NCBI GenBank assembly: GCA_030737875.1
Contig: CM060912.1
Span: forward strand, 210,875,231 to 210,939,230
Source of the DNA: Allium sativum
Lineage: Eukaryota; Streptophyta; Magnoliopsida; Asparagales; Amaryllidaceae
Length of the DNA stretch: 64,000 bases
Reading direction: 5' to 3'
The notes below the pieces were generated by a model. That model did no database searches. It saw only the letters and a list, made by a program, of their open reading frames with translations, and was not told the origin of the DNA. Shown here one piece after another: positions 1-9,023 of the stretch. The stretch's first letter is position 1; each line of letters begins with the position of its first letter. The translations under genes were made by a program, and so were the position numbers.

Positions 1-50
1 TTCAAGGTAGCTACTCCCATCATGAGCATCAGTAGCACCCCTCCATTCGA
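1..50 (-). repeat. left fragment of the E 3' LTR, ending in the TTCGA target site
   Basis: These 50 bases align by eye with the same LTR position in the other family members, for example around 30330..30365 and 61555..61585. Their last five bases (TTCGA, 46..50) are repeated at 24942..24946. They are therefore the left side of the site into which element A inserted. The rest of this LTR of element E should lie to the left of the window. Confidence 0.7.
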
Positions 51-340
51 TGTGACACCCCGTATTTTTACGATTTAAAAATAAGAAATTTACGTACGTA
101 TGTGATGATACGCAAGCGTATAAACTAATGAACTATGAAAATAAAAGATATTATGTTTATACTTTTAGAATTAAGTTAAACGGAATTTACCATTGCGTTC
201 ATCTCGGAAAAATACGCGAAATAGAGTCCGAGTTTTCGAGAATCGGAGCACGTATGACCCAGTTAAGGCCCATATCGATTTTCAGGAAATTTCAAGTATG
301 AAACAGCTCGAAAATTCAGAAGTTTGGTCCAGGCGGGGTA

Positions 341-358
341 GGCGGGAAGTTTCCCGCC
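341..358. promoter_or_regulatory. perfect palindrome GGCGGGAAGTTTCCCGCC, E2F-like double site
   Basis: Two 8-bp arms, GGCGGGAA and TTCCCGCC, face each other across two bases, about 225 bp upstream of the TATA box. TTTCCCGCC matches the E2F consensus known in plants and animals. The other LTR keeps the palindrome near 21071..21090. Binding is inferred from the motif only. Confidence 0.45.
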
Positions 359-379
359 AAAGCCCATGGCGACTGGGAA

Positions 380-441
380 GTCGACAGGGCTGTCGACACC
401 CCAGGACCCAAGTCGACAGGGCTGTCGACTTGGGGGTCGAC
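380..441. repeat. GTCGAC palindrome cluster in the A LTR
   Basis: Five GTCGAC hexamers lie at 380, 392, 412, 424 and 436. Adjacent pairs form the near-palindrome GTCGACAGGGCTGTCGAC. The 3' LTR copy (about 21112..21143) has three, so one block of about 32 bp was gained or lost after insertion. The same hexamer pairs occur in the A leader at 18568..18630 and in both D LTRs. Confidence 0.85.
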
Positions 442-582
442 TGGGCCCAAAAACACACTTCTGTGTGTTACGGCCTGGTGCACCTGGTCATCTGTTTGGT
501 CTAGTCTGGTGGCCTGAGACGGGTTTTAAAGGTTCAGATTGGTCCTAGGGTTAATCCTAAGGTCCTAATCACTCCTAATCTC

Positions 583-590
583 TATAAATA
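583..590 (+). promoter_or_regulatory. TATA box of the A LTR (TATAAATA)
   Basis: TATAAATA is followed by AGCCCCTAACCTA. The same core is in the 3' LTR at 21283..21290 and, reversed, in the D LTRs at 43925..43932 and 49490..49497. Transcription would start about 30 bp downstream, leaving more than 3 kb of R-U5 leader in the LTR (inference). Confidence 0.6.
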
Positions 591-1637
591 AGCCCCTAAC
601 CTACCCCTAAATCCTCATTATTCATTCATGCAACTAAACTATGGCAAAATTATTACTCTCATGGCCTCCACTCTCATTCTAAAATTCCTAAGTAAATTCC
701 TATGAGAGATTCATGTTCATTCAAGTGTTTTCAAGCATGAATGGATGTTGTTAGCTTGCATTCAAGTCAAGTTGCAACATTTCTATTTCAAAGCAAGGGT
801 TTTTATTGATTTGGAGCTTTCATATTGGGTTTATTTGATTGCATAAGAGCTTCGTCTCAATCTTTGTTTTGCATTTCGATTTGTGCCTTCATAGTAATGT
901 AAGCCCTTTCCCTACTCTTAGATATTAACTATGAAGTTAAATGTTCATGTTGCAAGTTTGGGTTTGATCATTAAGTATGATACATGCTATCATGTCATGC
1001 AAGTTTATGAAGTCATTATCTTGATCTTGTGGGCTAAAAGCTACAACCTTTATGTTGAAATGTTGCATTATGCAACATGAGAACCCTCATAACCTTTATG
1101 TCAACTTGCATATGAAGTCATAACCCTTATATGATGATATATGCGAGTTACTAGTCATCATTCCATGTCTTTTGTCACCATGATTCGCTTATGTGCCAAG
1201 TTTGGGTTTATGCATGTTTTTGAGGCTTAAGAATGTAACATGCAAGTTAATGAACACATTTGTGCCTCATTTGCCACCATGATTAACTTGTGTCTTAATA
1301 TCCTTTTTTGTCATGCCTTTGCCAAGTCTCTTCTTTTAATCCATTACGTTGTTGCGAACGTATATGCGAGTTTAAAAGCGTTGGGTTATGTTATGGGTAA
1401 TTTCTAATGACATGAAAATATAACTTAAAAACATGACTTGAAATATAACATGGAAGTTGACATGTAAGTATGCTTGAAAATATGAAGTTGGGAATTTACC
1501 TATTAAGTTAGGTCTACCCATACTATGGAATTGGGAATTTACCTATTGAGTTAGGTCTACCCATATTCTTAAGAAAACTTGAATATGAACATGACACTAG
1601 ACTAAACATGAAAGTGACCAACTCGAGGTTGGGTTGA

Positions 1638-1642
1638 GTTTG
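1638..1642. other. target-site duplication GTTTG, left copy (element B)
   Basis: GTTTG lies directly before the TGTTAGCC end of B and again at 15618..15622 directly after its CTAACA end. The A 3' LTR at 22331..22345 reads through the same place with a single GTTTG, which is the unoccupied site. Confidence 0.96.
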
Positions 1643-2188
1643 TGTTAGCCTACCTTGTGGACTAGGCAACACAAAGTCAAGAAACCAACCGTTGAAGAGT
1701 ATTTCAAGTTATACGACTCCGGTTCGGATCGGAAGGAAACACCACAATTCAGATTGATAGCAGCATATCGGTTCGGATCGGGTAAAATTCTCTGTTCGGA
1801 TCGGATGTCTCTTACTGGATAAATTGGCAAAGCATACCTGATCGGATCGGAAGGCCAATAAATCTCAGGTGGATCGGAAAGCCGTCTGCTTGCCACGACT
1901 TCGGAGTGGAGCGGAGTATGATTAGAGAAGAAGAGACGTCCAAGCTACTCCGGTTCGGATCGGGTATTCCGATCCGAGCCCCCAACCTGCACATCTCCGA
2001 ACCGCACCTTTGATCCAGGAAAATCTCCTATAAAGTCGCCTGGAGAACCGGACCGGATATGACTAATTCCTACCCCTAACGTCCATCTCATTGATGCGTT
2101 GTCAGCCTGATAGCCCTTCCGAACCCGAAGAGAGTGCGATGGATGACACGTGTTCCGACCCGGATTGAATCTCAGGCAAATTCACACC

Positions 2189-2196
2189 TATAAATA
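2189..2196 (+). promoter_or_regulatory. TATA box of the B LTR
   Basis: TATAAATA sits in an ACCTATAAATACCCC context. The same site is at 15291..15298 in the 3' LTR. It puts the likely transcript start near 2220 and leaves about 300 bp of R-U5. Confidence 0.6.
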
Positions 2197-2394
2197 CCCC
2201 ATCTAGAGACAAAGAGGAGGATCTTTTTGAGCACTTTTGAGAATCCAAGTACCTCCATTGTCCGAATTCCTTTACTCCCGGAAAATCCAAACCATCTTTC
2301 ATTTCCTGTTTTTATCATTTTGAGTGAACAAAAGTGAGTTATGAGCGAATCTTACATTGCATTTGTAACTGAATTACTGAATATAGAGAAAACT

Positions 2395-2443
2395 AAGTGG
2401 ACGTAGGCATTTCTTCGCCGAACCACTATAAACCTTGTGTGTT
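2395..2443 (+). repeat. hairpin-capable block near the B LTR 3' end
   Basis: AAGTGGACGTAGGC is followed by GCCGAACCACTATAAA and TTGTGTGTT. GTGG can pair with CCAC and GGC with GCC. A diverged copy of the whole block lies inside the element at 8811..8865. Similar blocks are common in other plant LTRs, as I recall; function unknown. Confidence 0.55.
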
Positions 2444-2518
2444 CTTTTTTATTTCTGCTTTACTTTATCTTGTTTCTAATCAATTTGGGTGTTAGAACCA
2501 CATTTGGGTCTAACATTT

Positions 2519-2535
2519 TGGTGCTTTCACTGAGA
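2519..2535 (+). other. primer binding site of element B
   Basis: Beginning TGG three bases after the LTR end, TGGTGCTTTCACTGAGA occupies the position where a tRNA 3' end pairs to prime minus-strand synthesis. I cannot name the tRNA; it is not the initiator-Met site used by A and D. Confidence 0.6.
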
Positions 2536-2658
2536 ATCCTCATCTAAATTCTTTATTTTCCGGGATCTCTTTCTACTTTTTGGACCGTTGAGTTCAAAGA
2601 AGTGAATCCTTAAGTTTCTCCACTTTCTTACATTCGTTGAAGTAATTGTCAAAGACTC

Positions 2659-5382
2659 ATGGCCAGAGGAAAAGGCAAGGAAGTCCAGTTTGTTCAAGGA
2701 AATGGAGCTGGTGAAGATCAGCAACATGCTGTTGTAACAAGGTCTAGGGGGCAGAGTTCAGCAGCAGGGAGAATCAATGCAGGAAATCCGAACCGACAGC
2801 AAGGGGAAAGTTCCGATCCGATCCGGGTTGGAGACTCTGAAGCAGTGCACTCCCCCAGTCTGAACCGACCCGACTTGCTCGCTGCACACCGATCCGACCA
2901 GGCACCCCAGCTCCGATCTGACCCGAGTTCCTACCTCCGATCCGACCCGATGCTTGGTGAAGCTGGAACATCTACTCGAGTCCCCGCGAATGCTCCAATT
3001 CCAGCTACCAGGGTTGGAGACCAGGTCAATCCATCTGCTCCCATCACTCAAGGAGATTTCTCGCGCTTGCTTGATATGCTTGAGAGCACGAGGGAAGCTA
3101 TGAGAGTTCATGAGCGCACTAATCTCATGATGCAGGAAAATATGAGGCTCATGAGTCGGGAGATCAATGAGCTCCGCCGGCAGAGAACTCCGTCACCGGT
3201 TCGTCACACACCCGTAGATCAATCTTCATCTTCCGAGGAAGAGAGGCCCCGTGAGCGAAGGCCACTCGAACGACCTCAGAACGTGGAGCAGCTAACGTTT
3301 GGATCTTTGGGATCTCGCGAGGATATCGCACGAGCATTAGGAAACGATAGCCCTACTCGGGGGCAAAGACTCCAGTCCCCTCTTCCCGAGATCGACCGGG
3401 AACACAGGGAAAGGAATCGAGTAGAGGCAGCTCGAAGAAGAAGGGCATCTCCAGAGCAAGAGCCCCGAAGGAACTCGGACACTAGGGCTAGGGAACCTGA
3501 GCAGCCCCTAACTAGTGCCGATGTGCAGGCGATGGTTCGCCGAATTATGTCCGAGAGTCGGAATTATACGAATGAAGACTATGGCATTGAGCGAAGCCAT
3601 ACACCGTTCACTGATGATATCCTAGATTTCCAGTTTCCCCGACGCTTTAACTTGCCGCAGATGGACAAATACAACGGAAGGACTGATCCAGGACAGCACT
3701 TGATGCGGTATTCGTGGCTTATGAATGCCGCTGCTGCCCCCGATGAAGTAAAATGCAAAGCGTTCCCAATCTACCTAGAAGATGTGGCTTTATTTTGGTT
3801 TACCCGACTTCCTCCTCGTTCAATTTCTAATTACAAAGAACTAAGCGAGCGTTTCATGAACCAGTTTCGACTACATGCCCGCAAGTCCAAGAGTGTTATT
3901 GAATTGTCGAGGATCAAACAGGCACCCGGAGAGTCTTTAAGGGCATATTTAGATCGTTTTAACCAAGCTGTAACTGAGGTCAGTGACCCGCATGAGCCCA
4001 CTATTCTGATGGCATTGAAGGAAGGAGTCGATCCTGAATCTGAGTTTGGAGACTACCTTTCTGGGAAGACACCCCCCACAAGGGCGATATTCTACGAAAA
4101 AGCCGATATTTATCTAAGACGAGAGGAGGCCCGGGCAAACCGGAAGAGAAAGTCTGAGACAGCTTCAAAGGAGAATGTGCAGAGTAATATTGCAGTGAAG
4201 CAGTCTGGGGAAAGTTCTGGCAAGGTTGAAGTAAATGTAGGAAACAAGGGTGGAAACAGCAATACTGGAAGCGGGGGAAACAACAACAACCGTAATTCGA
4301 ACGGTAACAGGAGAAACAGAAATAGGGGAAGCGACCCAAACAAAAGGCCCCGATTCCAGAATTACGAGAACTACACACCATTGAATGACACATTGGAAAA
4401 TATTTACCTGGACACGTATAATGTGTTGCAGTACAAAAGACCGCCACCTCGTGATTCGACCGAGAAAGAAATGGCGACAGGGATATTTTGCTTGTTTCAC
4501 GGAACACATGGACATTCGACCAATGAGTGTCGACATTTGAGGGATGTAATTGAAAGGCTGCTGCGTGAAGGAAAGTTGGATGAGTACAAGGTTGCCCCGA
4601 GGGACAGGGGGCAAGGAGAGCAGGCTCCAAAGCAAATCCTACCTGCTCCTAAGCCTACCGCGCAGCAGAAAGGTAAAGGGATCGTCATCAACTCCATAGT
4701 AGGCGGACCTCACCCGGCAATCCGAAGCTTTAGGTCAATGGACCAATATGTGAATGCTGCCAAGCATCTAGATGTGAATGAAGGTGACGAGTTGGAAGAT
4801 GTCACCCCCATCAAACAACAAAAAACCATGTTCGATGACGTGGTGTTTCGCAGCCGAGACAACACGGGAATACAATCTCCCACCAATGATCCGTTGGTTA
4901 TTACTACCACTATTGGGCCGGCTTTGGTCCATAAGGTACTAGTAGACAACGGAAGTTCCGTTAATATTTTGTTCAAGAAGTCATTTGATCAGATGAAGCT
5001 TGAGCCTGAAGATCTGAAACCTTGTGAAGGATGGATTAGAGGTTTCAACGGAGCGACGACAGCTCCTATGGGATATATAGAGTTGCCTGTGACCCTGGGG
5101 CAAGGAGAACGTAGAAGAGTGCGAATGCTTCAGTTTGTAGTACTGGACGTAGATTCGCCATATAACGCATTTTTAGGGAGGCCTGCCCTCGCTGAGTTTA
5201 GAATTTGTATCGCCCCTTGGTGCTTGTTACTAAAGTTCCCAACCGAAGCCGGGACTGGAGTAATAAGAGGGGATCAGGTTTCGGGACGGGCCTGCTATGT
5301 GGCCGAACTGAAGATGTTGATGAAAGGAGTTAATGCTGAGAGTAAGGATGCCTCATCTCCCTCAAAGGGGGACTCGGCATAG
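2659..5382 (+). CDS. gag-pro: gag-protease polyprotein of element B
   Basis: The 907-residue product should form the particle coat and process the polyprotein. The N-terminal third is charged and low in complexity, and includes repeated RSDP-type words encoded by the CGATCCGA motif. A retrotransposon gag domain covers about residues 327-494. A zinc-finger-like motif C-x2-H-x4-H-x4-C is at residues 611-624, the variant usual in Tat gag. The aspartic protease follows, with active-site DNGSS at residues 763-767. The ATG at 2659 lies 143 bp after the LTR and opens MARGKGKE. The frame ends in TAG (5380..5382), and pol continues in the same frame without a new ATG, so gag-pol is probably made by readthrough of this stop. 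Confidence 0.95.
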   Translation: MARGKGKEVQFVQGNGAGEDQQHAVVTRSRGQSSAAGRINAGNPNRQQGESSDPIRVGDSEAVHSPSLNRPDLLAAHRSDQAPQLRSDPSSYLRSDPMLGEAGTSTRVPANAPIPATRVGDQVNPSAPITQGDFSRLLDMLESTREAMRVHERTNLMMQENMRLMSREINELRRQRTPSPVRHTPVDQSSSSEEERPRERRPLERPQNVEQLTFGSLGSREDIARALGNDSPTRGQRLQSPLPEIDREHRERNRVEAARRRRASPEQEPRRNSDTRAREPEQPLTSADVQAMVRRIMSESRNYTNEDYGIERSHTPFTDDILDFQFPRRFNLPQMDKYNGRTDPGQHLMRYSWLMNAAAAPDEVKCKAFPIYLEDVALFWFTRLPPRSISNYKELSERFMNQFRLHARKSKSVIELSRIKQAPGESLRAYLDRFNQAVTEVSDPHEPTILMALKEGVDPESEFGDYLSGKTPPTRAIFYEKADIYLRREEARANRKRKSETASKENVQSNIAVKQSGESSGKVEVNVGNKGGNSNTGSGGNNNNRNSNGNRRNRNRGSDPNKRPRFQNYENYTPLNDTLENIYLDTYNVLQYKRPPPRDSTEKEMATGIFCLFHGTHGHSTNECRHLRDVIERLLREGKLDEYKVAPRDRGQGEQAPKQILPAPKPTAQQKGKGIVINSIVGGPHPAIRSFRSMDQYVNAAKHLDVNEGDELEDVTPIKQQKTMFDDVVFRSRDNTGIQSPTNDPLVITTTIGPALVHKVLVDNGSSVNILFKKSFDQMKLEPEDLKPCEGWIRGFNGATTAPMGYIELPVTLGQGERRRVRMLQFVVLDVDSPYNAFLGRPALAEFRICIAPWCLLLKFPTEAGTGVIRGDQVSGRACYVAELKMLMKGVNAESKDASSPSKGDSA

Positions 5383-5388
5383 CAATTA
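5380..5388 (+). promoter_or_regulatory. leaky amber stop UAG-CAA-UUA between gag-pro and pol
   Basis: The gag-pro stop and the next two codons read TAG CAA TTA. This is the UAG-CAR-YYA readthrough context known from tobamovirus replicase expression. The downstream frame stays open for more than 1050 codons and its first ATG is at 5629, 82 codons past the stop. This arrangement would give mostly Gag-Pro and a small share of Gag-Pol. The sequence is seen directly; readthrough itself is inferred. Confidence 0.75.
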
Positions 5389-8300
5389 GAGAGGTTGAAC
5401 CCAAGGGAGTTGCGAAAAGGAACGCCTGAAGACCTGGATCCTAGAAAAGACGAGGAACCAGAGGCTAGGAATGCAACTCCTAATGAAGCAACAGTGGAAA
5501 TTCCTGTTGATAAAGCTGATCCGACAAAAGTTTTGAAGATCGGTTCCCAATTGGATCCACGTCGTGCTAAAGACCTGACGAACTTCTTGAAGGCGAACTT
5601 AGATGTGTTCGCCTGGACCCATGCTGACATGTGTGGGATATCGCCTTCCGTTATCAGTCACAAATTGAATGTAAATCCGAAGCATCCGCCTGTGAAGCAA
5701 AAGAGACGCATGCTGGGCCCAGAGAGGTCGGTTGCTCTCAAAGAAGAAGTAGAGAAATTGAAGCAAAATGGATTTGTTCGAGATTCGACTTATCCCGACT
5801 GGATATCGAATCCTGTCTTGGTAAAGAAGCCAAACGGAAAGTGGCGAACTTGTATTGACTTTTCAGATTTAAATAAGGCTTGCCCAAAGGATAGTTTCCC
5901 ACTTCCCAGAATTGACCAGCTTGTAGACTCGACAGCAGGTCATGAACTTCTCTCTTTCATGGATGCGTATTCTGGATACAATCAAATTCCTATGCATGTG
6001 CCAGACCAAGAGCATACGAGTTTCATTACGAATTTGGGATTATATTGTTATGATGTAATGCCGTTCGGATTAAAAAACGCTGGAGCTACTTATCAGCGAT
6101 TGGTAAATAGAATGTTTTACGATCAGATAGGAAAAACTATGGAAGTTTATGTGGATGATATGCTGGTTAAATCAAAGCAGTCCTCCAGTCATACGCAAGA
6201 CTTAGCAGAAATGTTTGGTATCTTGCGAAAATACCGTATGAAATTGAATCCTTTAAAATGTTCATTTGGAGTGGCGTCGGGAAAGTTCCTTGGCTTCATT
6301 GTGAGTTCCCGAGGAATTGAGATCAACCCTAGCCAGATAGCGGCGATTAGAAATATCAAAGAACCAAGGAAAATTAAAGACGTCCAAAGTCTGGCAGGGA
6401 AGGTAGCGGCGCTAAGTAGATTCATCTCCAAAGCCACCGATAAATGTGTTCCATTTTTTGATTTGATAAAAAGGGGAAAGAAGAACTTCCAGTGGACTCC
6501 CGATTGTGTCGAGGCTTTTCAAAATCTGTTAGAACTGTTAGAAAAACCGCCAATCTTATCAAAGCCCGTAGACCACGAAGAACTATTTGTTTATCTAGCA
6601 GTCTCGGCTCACGCTGTCAGCACAGTTCTGGTTCGAGAAGAAGACAAAGTACAAAGGCCAGTATACTATGTGAGTAAGAAATTAGCAGCGGCAGAGCGCA
6701 ACTACCCAAAGATCGAGAAGCTTGCTTACAGCCTCCTGATTGCATCCCGAAAGCTTCGTCACTACTTCCAAGCCCATCCAATAACCATATACACCGATCA
6801 GCCGTTAAGACAAGTGCTGCAGAGAACCGAAGCGTCGGGAAGGTTGATTAAATGGAACATTGAACTAAGCCAGTTTGATTTGAATTTTCAACCACGAAAG
6901 TCAATCAGGGGGCAAGCTCTAGCGGACTTTATTGCAGAGTTCACCATTCCAGAGGAAGAAATAATCAATGACCGAGTGGTTAAATCCGAGGATAAGCTAA
7001 AGATGAATCCGTGGGAATTATATACAGATGGAGCTAAAAATGACCGAAGATCCGGAGCTGGAATTGTCTTAGTCACTCCGGAGGGACGGTCGTTATATTA
7101 CGCCCTGCGATTAGAATTTTCGGCAACAAACAACGACTCTGAGTATGAAGCCCTGATTGCCGGGCTGAAACTCGCTAAAGACCTCGGAGTAAAAGTGATG
7201 GATATATTTTGTGACTCTAAGATTGTTGTTTGTCAAGTGCGAGAGGAGTTCGCGGCTCGAGGACCTCGACTTATCGCATACCTCAAGAAAGTGAAAGAGC
7301 TATTGAATAGCTTAGATCAGTACAGCATAACACATATTCCCAGGATTGAAAACCAGAAAGCGGATAGACTGGCAAAACTGGCTAGTTCTGACAGTCCAGA
7401 AGGGACCGAGGTAATTCCAATTGAAACATTGGAATCACCAAGCTTTGAGTCAATGGAAATTGAATTCGTTCTTGAAGCGGAACTAGAGAAGGAGTCATGG
7501 ATGACTCCAATCAAGAGTTTTCTTAAGAATGGGACACTCCCATCGAAGAAAAGTGAGAAAAGAGCTGTAGTCCGCAAAGCTGCCAGATATGTTATGCGAG
7601 ACGATACTCTCTATAGACAAGGATTTTCTATGCCCCTGTTACGATGTATCGCACACGACGACATCAAACGTGTACTGAGAGAAGTGCACGAAGGTGAGTG
7701 TGGAGATCATACAGGAGGTCAAACTTTAGCAAAGAAAATATTGCGGTATGGATACTTCTGGCCTACGATTAACAAAGATGCAGCTGATTATTCGCGACGC
7801 TGCGATAAGTGCCAGAGATTCGCCAAAATCCCCAGGGCACCGTCAACTCAGCTTAAATCAATGGTGAGTCCTTGGCCATTTGCCACATGGGGAATCGATA
7901 TCATTGGAGTTTTACCGATTGCTAAAGGGGGAGCTAAGTATGCCATAGTAGCCGTGGATTATTTCACAAAGTGGGTGGAAGCTGAACCCTTGACTAAGAT
8001 CACCACAAGAAAGGTGATAAGTTTTGTGGTCCGAAATATTATATGCCGATTCGGAATCCCAAGGACAATTATTACTGACAACGGGACCCAATTTGATAGC
8101 ACTGAATTCAGAGACTTTTGCCAGAAATATAAGATAGACAAACGATATACTGCAGTTGCCTATCCACAATCTAATGGGCAAGTAGAGGCAATAAACAAGG
8201 TAATAAAATCCATCCTCAAGAAGCGATTAGAGCGTGCAAAGGCAAAATGGGTTGATGAATTGCCCCTAGCTTTGTGGGCATATCGAACAACATTTAAAAC

Positions 8301-8562
8301 GGCTACCGGTCATACCCCTTTCTCTCTCTCCTTTGGCTCAGAAGCAGTAATTCCAGTTGAACTGGAAGTTCCTTCCCACAGGGTTACGTATTATGACCCG
8401 ATGACGAATCGGGCACTTTTACTTGAGTCTCTTGATGAAGTCGAAGAGAAGAGGGACGAAGCAGACTTGCATGCAGCAAGACATCGGCGTCAGATGGCGC
8501 GCTATTATGACAAAAAAGTTCGCCTCAGAACTTTTGAACCCGGAGATTTGGTGCTCAAGTGA
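5383..8562 (+). CDS. pol: pol of element B: reverse transcriptase, dual RNase H, integrase
   Basis: The frame continues directly from gag-pro after the amber codon. Reverse transcriptase has its catalytic YVDD at 6148..6159. The Ty3-type RNase H that follows (about 6580..6930) reads YLAVS where an aspartate is expected, so it looks inactive, as in other Tat elements. A second RNase H of archaeal type has all four acidic residues: D at 7027, E at 7147, D at 7213, D at 7363. Integrase has the HHCC zinc site (H 7687, H 7708, C 7801, C 7810) and the catalytic triad D 7897, D 8077, E 8185, with D-x59-D-x35-E spacing. TGA at 8560..8562 ends the frame inside the C-terminal GPY/F-type region, so the integrase is shortened. 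Confidence 0.95.
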   Translation, partial: QLERLNPRELRKGTPEDLDPRKDEEPEARNATPNEATVEIPVDKADPTKVLKIGSQLDPRRAKDLTNFLKANLDVFAWTHADMCGISPSVISHKLNVNPKHPPVKQKRRMLGPERSVALKEEVEKLKQNGFVRDSTYPDWISNPVLVKKPNGKWRTCIDFSDLNKACPKDSFPLPRIDQLVDSTAGHELLSFMDAYSGYNQIPMHVPDQEHTSFITNLGLYCYDVMPFGLKNAGATYQRLVNRMFYDQIGKTMEVYVDDMLVKSKQSSSHTQDLAEMFGILRKYRMKLNPLKCSFGVASGKFLGFIVSSRGIEINPSQIAAIRNIKEPRKIKDVQSLAGKVAALSRFISKATDKCVPFFDLIKRGKKNFQWTPDCVEAFQNLLELLEKPPILSKPVDHEELFVYLAVSAHAVSTVLVREEDKVQRPVYYVSKKLAAAERNYPKIEKLAYSLLIASRKLRHYFQAHPITIYTDQPLRQVLQRTEASGRLIKWNIELSQFDLNFQPRKSIRGQALADFIAEFTIPEEEIINDRVVKSEDKLKMNPWELYTDGAKNDRRSGAGIVLVTPEGRSLYYALRLEFSATNNDSEYEALIAGLKLAKDLGVKVMDIFCDSKIVVCQVREEFAARGPRLIAYLKKVKELLNSLDQYSITHIPRIENQKADRLAKLASSDSPEGTEVIPIETLESPSFESMEIEFVLEAELEKESWMTPIKSFLKNGTLPSKKSEKRAVVRKAARYVMRDDTLYRQGFSMPLLRCIAHDDIKRVLREVHEGECGDHTGGQTLAKKILRYGYFWPTINKDAADYSRRCDKCQRFAKIPRAPSTQLKSMVSPWPFATWGIDIIGVLPIAKGGAKYAIVAVDYFTKWVEAEPLTKITTRKVISFVVRNIICRFGIPRTIITDNGTQFDSTEFRDFCQKYKIDKRYTAVAYPQSNGQVEAINKVIKSILKKRLERAKAKWVDELPLALWAYRTTFKTATGHTPFSLSFGSEAVIPVELEVPSHRVTYYDPMTNRALLLESLDEVEEKRDEADLHAARHRRQMARYYDKKVRLRTFEPGDLVLK

Positions 8563-8718
8563 GTTTTTCCATCCCTTCCTCACCTCGGCCCAAAATGGGA
8601 GGGACCCTTTGTCATCCAACGGAAACTTGATAAAGGAACATTCAAGTTAACGACCGTAGATGGCGAAGAAGTCCCTCGAGCACGGAATGCCCAACACTTA
8701 ATGCGATATTTGGATTAG
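8563..8718 (+). pseudogene. cut-off C-terminal tail of the B integrase
   Basis: After TGA (8560..8562) the same frame stays open for 51 codons to TAG at 8716..8718. It still encodes the LGPKWEGPF core of the GPY/F module that normally closes Ty3-gypsy integrases. The stop looks like one base change from an arginine or tryptophan codon. GTGAGT at 8559..8564 is also a good splice-donor match, so splicing past the stop cannot be excluded. Confidence 0.8.
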
Positions 8719-8810
8719 AAATGCTATACTTTTTGCTGTTCTTCCTGTAAACTCTGTAATAAGGCACGACTTGCCTTTGGAAAATATGACGATATGAATA
8801 AAGGACTATA

Positions 8811-8865
8811 AAGTGGACGTAGGCTATGACTTAGCTGAACCACTATAAAATATTGTGTGTTATTT
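8811..8865 (+). repeat. internal copy of the LTR hairpin block
   Basis: AAGTGGACGTAGGC, a short loop, GCTGAACCACTATAAAA and TTGTGTGTTATTT repeat the order of the LTR block at 2395..2443 with substitutions. It sits just behind pol, so part of an LTR end appears twice on each transcript. Whether it arose by strand transfer or serves as an RNA signal is unknown. Confidence 0.65.
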
Positions 8866-9023
8866 ACTTTTATGCATTTACATTCGTTAGTTATTCTGTT
8901 GTGATTATAAAATACAGGATAACTTAGAGCCTAAAAAGGTTGAAACAGTTTGGGCATAAAAAGAAGCACAATGATTATTTGTGCAATAAGACATAAAAGA
9001 ATGAGAAAACGACATTCTTAACT

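Larger units (their letters stand above)
51..1642 (+). repeat. element A 5' LTR, left part
   Basis: This matches 20783..22337 of the A 3' LTR almost base for base, with a few substitutions and an extra GTCGAC-containing block near 380..411. It holds the presumed U3: an E2F-like palindrome, the GTCGAC cluster and a TATA box. It breaks off at GTTTG (1638..1642), where B inserted. No coding region is supported here; short open frames recur in both LTRs only because the LTRs are copies. Confidence 0.93.
1643..2515 (+). repeat. element B 5' LTR
   Basis: 873 bp, bounded by TGTTAG and CTAACA, with a single difference from the 3' copy by eye. It contains several CGGTTCGGATCGG motifs, including an inverted repeat at 1955..1977 with 9-bp arms TCGGATCGG and CCGATCCGA. 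A TATA box lies at 2189..2196 and a hairpin-capable block at 2395..2443. Confidence 0.96.

Noticed and set aside
1769..1782. CGGTTCGGATCGGG words as Pol III B boxes
   Set aside because: They miss the GGTTCGANTCC consensus at key positions and occur far too often; treated as a separate motif.
4001..4630. 209-codon open frame on the minus strand opposite gag
   Set aside because: Shadow of the gag frame: Cys/Ser/Phe-rich composition mirrors the Gly/Asn/Arg-rich gag codons, and there is no domain.
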